Origin: JAGLQA01 sp023135565
GTDB taxonomy: Bacteria > Acidobacteriota > Aminicenantia > UBA2199
Direction: 5' to 3'
Length of the DNA stretch: 52,371 bases
NCBI GenBank assembly: GCA_030639305.1
Contig: DAOWCY010000019.1
Span: 1-52,371 of the forward strand
Part shown: positions 1 through 7,514 of the stretch, piece by piece
Layout: every line of letters begins with the position of its first letter
How positions within the stretch are numbered: the stretch's first letter is position 1
Notes under the pieces: generated by a model
Databases searched by the model: none
Seen by the model: the letters and a program-made list of their open reading frames with translations, nothing else
Told to the model about the DNA's origin: nothing
Made by a program: the position numbers and the translations under genes

Positions 1-575
1 ATAATATGAGCTAAATGACTCTCTTTAGTCATGGCTACGAAAAAATTAAACAACTCGATAATCAACTGCCGGTCTTTCCCGTTGTTCATATACAGATGCT
101 CTACAGCCTGGAGTTCATCTATAATAATTACAGGTTTTATTCCTTTTTCGGTAAGCTTGATAAATTCGCGTTTCATGATTTGAAAAGGGTCCAGTTCGCC
201 TTTCTCCATGCGTTTTAATACCTCCACCGACAGCTTAAAAAAATTAAAAATACCATATTCCCGTGTCTCTTTTATATCTTTTGAGGAGGAATTATCATCG
301 ACGCCAAAAAAAATACGGATGAAATCCCTGTAATTCCCTAACCAACTCTCTCTCAGGTTGAGGAATTTGACATCCACTCTTTGTTCCTTTTCGACTTGCT
401 CGAAGAACTTATAAAGCAGGGTGGTTTTGCCCGAAGATTTGGGGCCATGCATAAAAAGGATTTTATACGGCCTGGCATCTATAAAACTCCTCAAGAAACG
501 CAGTTCTTTCTCCCTATTAATAAAGGCAATATCCAACCGGTATTCTAAATCATTTTTTTTCGCTTTCTTTTTCAT
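1..575 (-). CDS. AAA-type ATPase, 3' end cut by window edge
   Basis: Minus-strand frame open from ATG at 575 to the window edge (about 191 residues). It begins MKKKAKKNDLEYRLDIAFIN. A Walker A loop (GPKSSGKTT, about residue 45) and a Walker B (PVIIIDEL, about residue 150) are visible. This matches the archaeal-type ATPase group (PF01637-like) often found as orphan STAND-like genes in accessory DNA; its biological role is unknown. The start was chosen because a promoter lies exactly 6 bp upstream of the ATG with no Shine-Dalgarno, so the mRNA should be leaderless. The C-terminal part, which would show whether a nuclease domain follows, is outside the window. Confidence 0.8.
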   Translation of the reverse strand, partial: MKKKAKKNDLEYRLDIAFINREKELRFLRSFIDARPYKILFMHGPKSSGKTTLLYKFFEQVEKEQRVDVKFLNLRESWLGNYRDFIRIFFGVDDNSSSKDIKETREYGIFNFFKLSVEVLKRMEKGELDPFQIMKREFIKLTEKGIKPVIIIDELQAVEHLYMNNGKDRQLIIELFNFFVAMTKESHLAHI

Positions 576-610
576 GGTTTCATTATAATACTACATTTTT
601 CTTTTTTCAA
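576..610 (-). promoter_or_regulatory. Leaderless promoter for the AAA ATPase
   Basis: On the minus strand, TTGAAA (610-605), 17-bp spacer, TATAAT (587-582), then 6 bp before ATG at 575. The +1 position would coincide with the A of the start codon. The same geometry is seen at six other genes in this window. Confidence 0.7.
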
Positions 611-710
611 CCCCTCGCCATGGAAAACAGAACCGGTGTACAGTTCCAGCACCAGCTTTCAGCTCCAACTCCGGCATTCAGCAAACCGGCATTCGCAAAA
701 TCTAAGGGAC

Positions 711-1071
711 TTGCCTCCGGCGGCCCCTGCCGGGGAGGCCAAACTTTTGAAAAAGTTTGATCAAAACTTTTATTTATTGAGAATCAAAAGCGCTCACCCG
801 CTGCCCCTGCGGCGGAGCCGCTTATCGCCCCCCCACGCCGTGGGGTTGAGAATTAAAAGCACTATTATTGCCTCCGGCGGCCCCTGCCGGGGAGGCCAAA
901 CTTTTGAAAAAGTTTGATCAAAACTTTTATTTATTGAGAATCAAAAGCGCTCACCCGCTGCCTCTTGCGGCGGAGCCGCTTATCGCCCCCCCGTGCGCAC
1001 GGGTTTAAAATCAAAAGCGCTCACCCGCTGCCCTGCGACGAAGCGGCTCATAGCCCCCCCACGCCGTGGGG
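711..1071 (+). repeat. Family A palindromic repeat, two full copies plus a partial third
   Basis: Copies at 711-846 and 869-1003, and a partial copy (distal modules only) at 1008-1071. Module order: GC-rich hairpin (cctccggcggcccctgccgg), an AT-rich arm (aaacttttgaaaaagtttga followed by tcaaaactttt), a linker gaatcaaaagcgctcacccg, a hairpin gcggcggagccgc, and a closing hairpin of the form cccacgccgtggg. This fills most of the gene-free stretch 611-1080; nothing else is evident there. An open frame at 636-917 is a by-product of the repeat. The third copy abuts the hypD stop codon. Confidence 0.9.
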
Positions 1072-1080
1072 AGTCCGCCT

Positions 1081-2145
1081 TTAAATAGTATATTTGTAAT
1101 AGGCGGCACAGGAACCTTCCGTAGAGACCATGCAAGCCCCTACAGGTGAAGCGGGGGTGCACTCCTTGCCGAAAAGCGGACACTCCAAAGGAGAAATTAA
1201 TCCACGCAAAATCTCACCGCAGCGGCAGCCTATAGCTTCTTTTACCGGCGGGGGAGTGACGGGGAATTTCTTCCCGGCGTCGAAACCGGCGTAGTCTTCC
1301 CGCAGCAGCAGCCCACTGCCGGGTATAACCCCGATGCCGCGCCATTCGGCATCAGCGGGTGCGAAAACTTCAGCCATGACCCCCTGGGCTTTAATATTGC
1401 CTTCTTCTTTTACCACTTCTTTGTATTCGTTTATGATTCCCGTTTTGCCTTTTTTTATCAGGTTAACTAAAGCAATAGTACTCAATAACAAATCTTTACT
1501 GTTGAAACCGGCAATAACACAGGGTTTCTTATATTTTTCCGCCACGAACCGCCAGCCTTTGACGCCCGTTATCGCACTAACATGACCGGGCAAAATAAAA
1601 CCGTCAAGGTTCACTTCCCCGGATTCTAAAAGTGCAGCCACCGCCGGAGGAGTCAATTTGTTGCCGGGGAGAATCGAAAAGTTTTTGATGTTCTCCTCTT
1701 TTGCTTTTTTGACGCATACCGCTTCCGTGGGCACAGTAGTTTCAAAACCTACGCTGAGGAAAACCACCTCTCTGCCGGGATTCTTCGCCGCGATTTCTAA
1801 GGCATCCAAAGGAGAATAAACGATGGCCACATCGAGACCGCCGGCTTTCTCTTTTTGCAGGGAACTGTAAGAAGAAGGCACCCGCATCATATCACCGAAA
1901 GTACTAAGAATCACATCGTGCTTTTTGGCGATTTCGATAGCCCGGTCCAAATAGTCGTTAGTGGTGACGCACACGGGACAGCCGGGGCCGTCTATGAGGT
2001 TTAGATTCCCGGGGAATATATCTTTCACCCCGGTGTGAAAAAATTGTACCGTGTGGGTGCCGCATACTTCCATTATATTGACCGGCTCTTCGAGTTCGAT
2101 ATGACGCAGCTTTTCGGCAAATTCTTTTAGCAATTCATTTTTCAT
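1081..2145 (-). CDS. hypD: Hydrogenase maturation factor HypD
   Basis: 354 residues, the usual HypD length. HypD works with HypC as the scaffold on which the Fe(CN)2CO unit of [NiFe]-hydrogenases is assembled. Visible signatures are the N-terminal MEVCGTHT motif, the GPGCPVCVTT motif with its redox cysteines, and the C-terminal cysteine cluster (CRCGEIL, ECPLFGKEC, GACMVSTEGSC) that binds a [4Fe-4S] cluster. No other hyp or hydrogenase gene is in the window, so partners must lie elsewhere. The start has AGGAGAAC just upstream. The stop codon lies against a family A repeat copy. Confidence 0.95.
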   Translation of the reverse strand: MKNELLKEFAEKLRHIELEEPVNIMEVCGTHTVQFFHTGVKDIFPGNLNLIDGPGCPVCVTTNDYLDRAIEIAKKHDVILSTFGDMMRVPSSYSSLQKEKAGGLDVAIVYSPLDALEIAAKNPGREVVFLSVGFETTVPTEAVCVKKAKEENIKNFSILPGNKLTPPAVAALLESGEVNLDGFILPGHVSAITGVKGWRFVAEKYKKPCVIAGFNSKDLLLSTIALVNLIKKGKTGIINEYKEVVKEEGNIKAQGVMAEVFAPADAEWRGIGVIPGSGLLLREDYAGFDAGKKFPVTPPPVKEAIGCRCGEILRGLISPLECPLFGKECTPASPVGACMVSTEGSCAAYYKYTI

Positions 2146-2268
2146 GCTGTTCTCCTGGAATAGCAGGGTTCATTATATTGCAAAATCAAGCGCCGGTCAA
2201 TCAAAAAAACCGCAAAAAGAAAACTCTCCCTCAGTTGCAGCAGGGTAAAACTTGTAAAATATGCAAAT

Positions 2269-3447
2269 TTAGTCCGAACTTTTAACAACCAGGAAAAATC
2301 GTGCTGCATGTAAACAAAGTGTATCGTTCAATAAAAGTTTTGGGAAGTCCAGAAACCCTTTTTCAAAAGGGTTTTTGGCCGCCGGAGGCAAAATGTAGTG
2401 AAGTATAGAGTTAGAAATTAGGCCCTGGGTTCTTTCTCTTTTTTTTATCTCCCGGTAACGTTTCTTTTGCTCCGCTGTGAGAATCGCTTCCACCCGGCCA
2501 TCTTCCCATTGGTGCACCTTGTCCCGGGCTTGCCTGCGTTCTTCATGACCCCTGTACCGGGGGTCCCGGGGGATTTGCTGCAACTTTGTCATGGCTTCTT
2601 CCAAAATGGGCCGTATCTTTTCCACCTGGGAATCCGTCAAACGCAACTGCTGCCGCAGCATCCTGATATGGCCGTCTACTCCAAGGCTTCCCGGCATCCC
2701 CTGCCGGTTTTGCGGACCCGGCTTGTTTTGCTCATGACCGGTCTCTCCTTGCCTGCGGGTTTGAGGCGGCGGCTGCTGCATGTTCGGGCGGGAACCCTGC
2801 TTAAATCCTTCTTCGGGTTGCCCGATTGGCGTTGGACGGTCTTCCCGGCGGGGCGGTTCGCGCCTGTCCTGCCTGGCTCCGCTGTCCCGGGGTGGAGGCT
2901 GCTGCTCTCCCGGGCGGCGCTCTTCCGGGGGGGCCAGTTGGCGGAGGATGTCACGCAGCAGGGCCCTGTATTTCACTTGCTGTTCCGCATTACATACCGC
3001 CATCAGGTCAACAAAATGATTAAAAACAGCTTTCTCATGTGCAGCCATTTTTTGTCCCATTGCCGCTGCCAGCTTCTCTACCCGGGCGGTGCCGGGTTTC
3101 TCTGCCAATAACTGGTCCATCATCTCCTTTCTTAAATCATCTATCTGCCGCCTCAGTTCTTCTGATCTTTGGAAATGTTCTTCTCGCAGCCGGAAAAATT
3201 TATCTACCTGTTCCCGGGAAAAGCCCAATTCTTTCTCTAAAAAACCGGCTATCCGCGCACGACGTTCGAGCCGGTTATCTTTATCCCGGGGAGATCGATT
3301 TTTTTTAATGGCCGCTTTTGGCTGGGCGGTCTCTTTTTTGGGCGGATTTATTCGCGGATACCAGATGGTGGCCAAAAGCGCTAAATTCATGATTATCAGG
3401 ATAACGATAGCCCAATTAACAGTTCGATTACAGGTATAAGCAGCCAT
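2269..3447 (-). CDS. Spy/CpxP-like periplasmic sensor with repeat-derived C-terminus
   Basis: 392 residues. One N-terminal membrane segment (NWAIVILIIMNLALLATIWY, residues 11-30), then two helical, Met/Arg/Gln-rich segments of the Spy/CpxP or Metal_resist type: FLEKELGFSREQVDKFFRLR at about 68-90 and MLRQQLRLTDSQVEKIRPIL near 260-280. A proline/arginine-rich linker separates them. It overlaps the stop of the anti-sigma-like gene and closes a sigma / membrane protein / sensor operon, the architecture of the cnr metal-sensing system, so a periplasmic stress-sensing role is inferred. The last 40 or so residues, including PPAAKNPFEKGF, are encoded by a family A repeat variant and are not part of the family. 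Confidence 0.75.
   Translation of the reverse strand: MAAYTCNRTVNWAIVILIIMNLALLATIWYPRINPPKKETAQPKAAIKKNRSPRDKDNRLERRARIAGFLEKELGFSREQVDKFFRLREEHFQRSEELRRQIDDLRKEMMDQLLAEKPGTARVEKLAAAMGQKMAAHEKAVFNHFVDLMAVCNAEQQVKYRALLRDILRQLAPPEERRPGEQQPPPRDSGARQDRREPPRREDRPTPIGQPEEGFKQGSRPNMQQPPPQTRRQGETGHEQNKPGPQNRQGMPGSLGVDGHIRMLRQQLRLTDSQVEKIRPILEEAMTKLQQIPRDPRYRGHEERRQARDKVHQWEDGRVEAILTAEQKKRYREIKKRERTQGLISNSILHYILPPAAKNPFEKGFLDFPKLLLNDTLCLHAARFFLVVKSSD
2319..2392 (-). repeat. Family A repeat variant inside the 3' end of the sensor gene
   Basis: Reverse-oriented variant related to the copy at 31945-32061. Both encode a peptide of the type LPPAAK(N/T)...KG...PKL in the same frame. Here it is read as the C-terminal tail of the Spy-like protein. 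Confidence 0.75.
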
Positions 3448-3833
3448 TATTCATCTCCCGCGGCCATCTTTTCCGGCACATCGATGTCGTAAGTGTTCCA
3501 GGACGACGAATATTCTTCAACAAATGCGGAAAGAGAAGCTTGCTCCTTTTCCCTGCCGCTGGGGGCGGCCCCGGATTCCAGCAGGAAAAATGCGGCGGAA
3601 AAAATATTAATAATCATAAGCAGCGTCAACAATGCGGGCCGCAGCACCCTGCCGGAAAAAACATGCGCTAATTGCGACATGTCCGGCAGCAGGCCTTTTT
3701 TCGCTCTTTGGCGGCTGCGAAGCTCCGCCTCGAGCCGCGTGTAAAAATAAGGGCCGGCTTCGATATCCTCCAGCCGGTCCATTATTTCCAGTGTCTTGTT
3801 TACTTCGTCCCGGATTAGTTTTTCTTTACTCAT
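3447..3833 (-). CDS. Single-pass membrane anti-sigma-like protein
   Basis: 128 residues. The cytoplasmic N-terminus (about 1-60) contains LEDIEAGPYFYTRLEAELRS, a helix pattern common in membrane-bound anti-sigma factors. One transmembrane helix (LRPALLTLLMIINIFSAAFFL, about 64-85) and a short acidic outer tail follow. No zinc-binding HxxxCxxC motif is present. It starts 18 bp after the ECF sigma gene and overlaps the sensor gene by the start/stop codons. Anti-sigma function is inferred from position and topology; I do not recognise a named family. Confidence 0.65.
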   Translation of the reverse strand: MSKEKLIRDEVNKTLEIMDRLEDIEAGPYFYTRLEAELRSRQRAKKGLLPDMSQLAHVFSGRVLRPALLTLLMIINIFSAAFFLLESGAAPSGREKEQASLSAFVEEYSSSWNTYDIDVPEKMAAGDE

Positions 3834-3850
3834 TTTAACCTCTTAAAACC

Positions 3851-4546
3851 TTATATGCCCGATAAAACACGAACAACAAAAAACACAGTTATTAAAACCT
3901 TATCTATCATTTGAGACGCGAAAAAAACAAAAAACTTGCGCTTTTTTCTCAAATCCGCTTCAAAATAATGATAAAGTTTCTTCTCCAGGTTTTTTTTAGC
4001 CCGGTGCATCAGCGACTCCACCGACGACAGCGTACTTCCCAAAATCCCGGCAATCTCTTTATTCCCGAGACCTTTGTATTTGCTCAACGTAAAAACGATA
4101 CGCTGGTTTTCGGGCAGCGCGGAGATGGCTTCCAGGAGTATTCGTTTCCGCTCTTCCTGTTCGAGGTTCCCGGCAGGGTCGCTGCCCGGGGCAGCAGGGA
4201 TGTTCTTAACATCTTCCTCGATACCGAAAAGACTTTTAAGCGGAGCCAGCCGTTTTTTACGTTTCGATTTGCGAACATAGTCGATGGATTTCGTCACCGC
4301 AACGCGGTAGACCCAGGTGGAAAGCCTGGACTGCCCCTTAAAAGCCGTTATGGAACGGTGCACTTCGATGAAAACCTCCTGGGCTATATCTTCCGCGTCT
4401 TCCCGGTTGAAAACAAAACGGTAACAGGTGTTAAGCACCCGGTCCTGGAGGTTTTCGACGAGTTCTTTAAAAGCGCCGGGGTCCCCGGTTTTCAGGCGGC
4501 GAGTCAATTCTTGTTCACTATCGTTTGTGCGGCGTTCCTCGTTCAT
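3851..4546 (-). CDS. ECF RNA polymerase sigma factor
   Basis: About 231 residues from ATG at 4546. Region 2 is visible as DRVLNTCYRFVFNREDAEDI followed by AQEVFIEVHRSI and STWVYRVAVTKSIDYVRKSK. Region 4 is visible as LPENQRIVFTLSKYKGLGNK followed by EIAGILGSTLSSVESLMHRA. A longer frame reaching 4675 only adds residues from the upstream repeat, so 4546 was preferred, although no clear Shine-Dalgarno precedes it. First gene of a three-gene operon with an anti-sigma-like membrane protein and a Spy-like sensor, which predicts envelope or metal stress control. Confidence 0.85.
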   Translation of the reverse strand: MNEERRTNDSEQELTRRLKTGDPGAFKELVENLQDRVLNTCYRFVFNREDAEDIAQEVFIEVHRSITAFKGQSRLSTWVYRVAVTKSIDYVRKSKRKKRLAPLKSLFGIEEDVKNIPAAPGSDPAGNLEQEERKRILLEAISALPENQRIVFTLSKYKGLGNKEIAGILGSTLSSVESLMHRAKKNLEKKLYHYFEADLRKKRKFFVFFASQMIDKVLITVFFVVRVLSGI

Positions 4547-4623
4547 TTTTTGTTTAATAAGGATACCAGTTAAAGAAAAAGAATTCAAGCTTAAAATATT
4601 GTATTTTATTTGCCGAAAACAGA

Positions 4624-4760
4624 CTTGCCTTCGGCGACCCTGCCGGGGGCCAAACTTTTGAAAAAGTTTGATCAAAACTTTTGTTTAAAAAAACGAGAAG
4701 CAGAAACACCACCCCTGCCGCGAAGCGGCTAATCGCCTCCCCGTGCGTACGGGGCTTTTG
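4624..4760 (+). repeat. Family A palindromic repeat between sigma and lipoprotein genes
   Basis: Complete copy: GC hairpin, the aaacttttgaaaaagtttga module, a diverged linker, the ccgcgaagcgg hairpin, and the closing cccgtgcgtacggg hairpin. Lies between two minus-strand genes. Confidence 0.9.
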
Positions 4761-4798
4761 ATGAGCGATAAGCTTTATGCCTTTAGAAACGCCTCTCA

Positions 4799-6067
4799 TT
4801 AGCTCCCCGCACTGCGGACACAGCGCACATAATTGTAAATGCGGATTTCATCGCCTTGCGGGCCGTTTCCATTGGGCCAATCATTAGGATCGCCGCTCTT
4901 GGGATCACTGCGCTGCGCGCCCGCTCCATGAGCGTTCATGGCGTCACCCTGCCACTGCCATGCCGAAAGCCCACGGCCAAAACATATGTAAATCCCAAAA
5001 GCTAAATTATCACCGTGAGACGTACTCGTCCAATGCCATGATTCCTCCACGGTAATGTCGAAAATAGGATCGATGGCTGCGCTGCGATAGCTCGGGTCAG
5101 CGGCATCAGGAGCCCGGGTGTAATCGACTATGCTCTGCAATTCCTTGGCATTGGGCAGACGCCAATCTTCATACCCGGCATGCACGAGATTTTCGCTGTA
5201 TTCCAAAGCATCTTCCCAATTCATGGTATGCCCGCTGTCGATTTTTTTCCACATCAAACCCGTAGCCCTGTCCGTAATAGTGCCGTCGCCATTATCCACG
5301 AAATCGTTTTTACCATAATCGGTATTGCCCCTGACACAGCGCACATAACGCGCAAATTCTCCGCCAGGACCAATCCTTTGGGCAGGATAACCTTTTATGC
5401 GGCCATCGGCAAAATTAAAACCGAAGGCCGCCTGATCTCCATACATACATGTGCCCACATATCGGGTGCTGGAAATGTACTGGGCATCCATGTCCCGCAG
5501 CCCGGAGGCCGGATCCGGGTACTGGAAATCAAAATAGGCGGTATCAATATAGGGAATCTGTTCCCGCATGCCGCCGTAAAATGCTGCAATGGAATAAAGT
5601 TCCTTTATAGTTGGCAGACGCCAGTCGTCAAAACCGGCCAGTTCCAGGTTCTCCGCATATGTCCCGGCTTCTTCCCAGGTTTTTAAGTTGTCGAAATCAG
5701 GCGTTTTTTGCCACATCAGACCTGTGTTCAGGTCGCTTACCGTACCGTCGCCATTGTCTGTGTACGACATTTGCAAACCCTCGTACTGCCCATCCTGGCC
5801 GTAAAACCGATCTCCTTGCTGCGGTGGATTAATGGTTCTGCCCCGATTGTCATAACAGGATTCCTGCCCGGTATCAACTACCTGGTAATTCATCGAGTTA
5901 CCGGGTTCTTCCGTTTCTTCCGGTTTGCCCTGGTCTTCGGGCTGTTCCGTGTTAACATTATCAAACGTGCCTTTGGCGCAGTGCGCGGTTAAGACCAGCA
6001 AAAACAAGATGGCAATAAGCGCCGGGAGCGCTTTGAAAAAGTTTCTTTTTTTCGTGTTTCTAAACAT
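4799..6067 (-). CDS. Lipoprotein with two DUF1566 domains
   Basis: 422 residues. Lipoprotein signal peptide with hydrophobic core (ALIAILFLLVLTAHC) and lipobox cysteine near residue 30, then a Glu/Pro-rich linker. Two homologous DUF1566 (Lcl C-terminal) domains follow. Each has the DNGDGT(V/I)(S/T)D...TGLMW(Q/K)K opening and a DWRLP.(I/A)KEL core; the first spans roughly residues 85-240, the second 250-420, both ending in YVRCVRG or YVRCVRS. Surface-exposed carbohydrate or adhesive roles are proposed for the family, but function is not established. The start has AAAGGAG upstream. Flanked by a family A repeat downstream. Confidence 0.85.
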   Translation of the reverse strand: MFRNTKKRNFFKALPALIAILFLLVLTAHCAKGTFDNVNTEQPEDQGKPEETEEPGNSMNYQVVDTGQESCYDNRGRTINPPQQGDRFYGQDGQYEGLQMSYTDNGDGTVSDLNTGLMWQKTPDFDNLKTWEEAGTYAENLELAGFDDWRLPTIKELYSIAAFYGGMREQIPYIDTAYFDFQYPDPASGLRDMDAQYISSTRYVGTCMYGDQAAFGFNFADGRIKGYPAQRIGPGGEFARYVRCVRGNTDYGKNDFVDNGDGTITDRATGLMWKKIDSGHTMNWEDALEYSENLVHAGYEDWRLPNAKELQSIVDYTRAPDAADPSYRSAAIDPIFDITVEESWHWTSTSHGDNLAFGIYICFGRGLSAWQWQGDAMNAHGAGAQRSDPKSGDPNDWPNGNGPQGDEIRIYNYVRCVRSAGS

Positions 6068-6167
6068 TTTTTTCTCCTTTTTTCTGTTTTACGGAACTCC
6101 TTGTTCCCTCCTTTGGACGACAAAAAGGAAATAACCTTGCGGAAATAAATAAAAAAAATTTAAAACC

Positions 6168-6196
6168 TTGCCAAAAAGCATTTTTTTTTATAAAAT
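6168..6196 (+). promoter_or_regulatory. Promoter for the STAS-like gene
   Basis: TTGCCA (6168-6173), 17-bp spacer, TAAAAT (6191-6196); ATG follows at 6212 after GAGAGG. Confidence 0.5.
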
Positions 6197-6211
6197 AAAT
6201 GAGAGGAAAAA

Positions 6212-6595
6212 ATGAAAGACAAAACAATCGAGACCCGGACAGCCGCAGTTAGTTTAGACGACGGCGGTTTCGTTAGAATCGTGATAAACTCAAAAGCTGA
6301 AATTGACTTGAAAGATATTACCGAAATTAATAAAGGTATACGGAAATTCAACCAGGGGGAAAAGATTCCTATTTTCCTCGATGCCAGGGGCACTAAATCG
6401 ATAACACGGGAAGCGCGTTCATTTGGAGACGATGAGAAATCGACTGAGGTCACCAAAGCAGTTGCTTTTTTAATCGGTAATCCCGTGAGCAGGGTAATCG
6501 GCAATTTCTTTTTGGGATTGAATAAGCCCCCTTTTCCCTTCAAAATGTTTACTTCAGAAGAGAAAGCTATCCGGTGGTTAAAGGAATTCCTTTAA
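6212..6595 (+). CDS. Small STAS/SpoIIAA-like domain protein
   Basis: 127 residues. The pattern ETRTAAVSLDDGGFVRIVIN, then IPIFLDARGTKSITREARSF and a C-terminal helix FTSEEKAIRWLKEFL, is that of stand-alone STAS-like proteins (DUF7793/SpoIIAA-like fold). Such proteins usually regulate a partner, but none is identifiable here. GAGAGG precedes the start at good spacing. An antisense frame (6160-6543) was rejected. The next gene, bpt, starts 6 bp downstream, so co-transcription is likely. Confidence 0.7.
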   Translation: MKDKTIETRTAAVSLDDGGFVRIVINSKAEIDLKDITEINKGIRKFNQGEKIPIFLDARGTKSITREARSFGDDEKSTEVTKAVAFLIGNPVSRVIGNFFLGLNKPPFPFKMFTSEEKAIRWLKEFL

Positions 6596-6601
6596 AAACT
6601 G

Positions 6602-7390
6602 ATGAGCATAAAAGGAATACTACTTCACCCTATCAAAGAAGAATGCCCCTACATCGAGGGCAGGATAGCAATCAACGAAAACATACTCATCAAAGAGATA
6701 GACGATCCGGATTTAGAACTACTTTTGAGTTTAGGGTTCCGGCATTTCGGTGAAATCTTTTTTAGACCTATGTGCGGCCCCTGCCACAGTTGTGTCCCTA
6801 TCCGCATCCCGGTGCAGCGGTTTTCGCCATCGAAGTCGGTGCGGCGGCTTTTCAACCGCGGTAAGAACCTTTCGATAAAGCTCGAAAAACCGTCACCGTC
6901 GCCGGAAGCTTTCAACCTTTATAAGCAGCACAAAAAAAGATTCGCCAGGAACTATCCCGAATCTTACGACGTTTACGTGAAGAGTTTTTTTCATCCGCCC
7001 CAGTTTAAGTTTAACCGTATGCTTGCCATCAGGGACGGCGATCGGTTAGTGGCCTTATCTCATTTAGACGTCACTGCCGATGCCATGTCTGCGATCTACT
7101 GTTATTTCGACGAAGCCTACAGCCGGTTCAGCCCGGGAAAATTGGCCGTCTATAAAGAGATCGAAATAGCCAAAGAGATGGGGATTCGCTGGTTATATTT
7201 GGGTTATTATGTGCGTGAGAACCGGCATATGGCCTACAAAGTAGATTTCAGGCCCAACCAGTTGATGGTTGGAAACAACAAGTGGATCGATTACATAGAG
7301 GGGGACGCTTTTGCTTCTAAACCCCGTGCGCACGGGGAGGCGATAAGCGGCTTCGCCGCAAGGGCAGCGGGTGAGCGCTTTTGCTTCTAA
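6602..7390 (+). CDS. bpt: Aspartate/glutamate leucyltransferase (Bpt/ATE family)
   Basis: 262 residues. Transfers an amino acid from aminoacyl-tRNA to N-terminal acidic residues of proteins in the bacterial N-degron pathway. The N-terminal ATE domain is marked by CPYIEGR, FGEIFFRPMCGPCHSCVPIR and FNRGKNLSI. The C-terminal GNAT-like domain is marked by SAIYCYFDEAYSRFSPGKLA and WLYLGYYVRENRHMAYKVDF. The family core ends near residue 237. The last 24 or so residues (SKPRAHGEAISGF and onward) are translated from a family A repeat that also supplies the stop codon. Leucyl versus arginyl specificity cannot be read from the sequence. Confidence 0.88.
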   Translation: MSIKGILLHPIKEECPYIEGRIAINENILIKEIDDPDLELLLSLGFRHFGEIFFRPMCGPCHSCVPIRIPVQRFSPSKSVRRLFNRGKNLSIKLEKPSPSPEAFNLYKQHKKRFARNYPESYDVYVKSFFHPPQFKFNRMLAIRDGDRLVALSHLDVTADAMSAIYCYFDEAYSRFSPGKLAVYKEIEIAKEMGIRWLYLGYYVRENRHMAYKVDFRPNQLMVGNNKWIDYIEGDAFASKPRAHGEAISGFAARAAGERFCF

Positions 7391-7453
7391 ATAATCAAAA
7401 GTTTTGATCAAACTTTTACAAAAGTTTGGCCCCCGGCAGGGCCGCCGGAGGCA
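7311..7453 (-). repeat. Family A palindromic repeat overlapping the bpt 3' end
   Basis: Full copy in reverse orientation, starting with cccgtgcgcacggg, then the gcggcttcgccgc hairpin, the linker, the tcaaaagttttgatcaaact arm and the GC hairpin. Its first 80 bp are inside bpt; it ends just before the tsaD promoter. Confidence 0.9.
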
Positions 7454-7466
7454 CAAAGTTTTTTAA

Positions 7467-7495
7467 TTGGCAGGCAGCGCTAATCATGATATAAT
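7467..7495 (+). promoter_or_regulatory. Promoter for tsaD
   Basis: TTGGCA (7467-7472), 17-bp spacer, TATAAT (7490-7495), 19 bp before the tsaD ATG. The leader is short and lacks a good Shine-Dalgarno. Confidence 0.6.
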
Positions 7496-7514
7496 AATGC
7501 TTCGGTAAGAAATC

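Noticed and set aside
636..917. 93-residue plus-strand ORF
   Set aside because: Consists almost wholly of family A repeat sequence, lacks a ribosome-binding site.
711..1071. Possible CRISPR array
   Set aside because: Repeat units are 130-140 bp, modular and without unique spacers of constant length; no cas genes.
2467..3111. 214-residue plus-strand ORF
   Set aside because: Antisense shadow of the Spy-like sensor gene caused by its GC-rich codons; no motif.
6160..6543. 127-residue minus-strand ORF
   Set aside because: Antisense to the STAS-like gene, which has the better Shine-Dalgarno and a recognisable fold.
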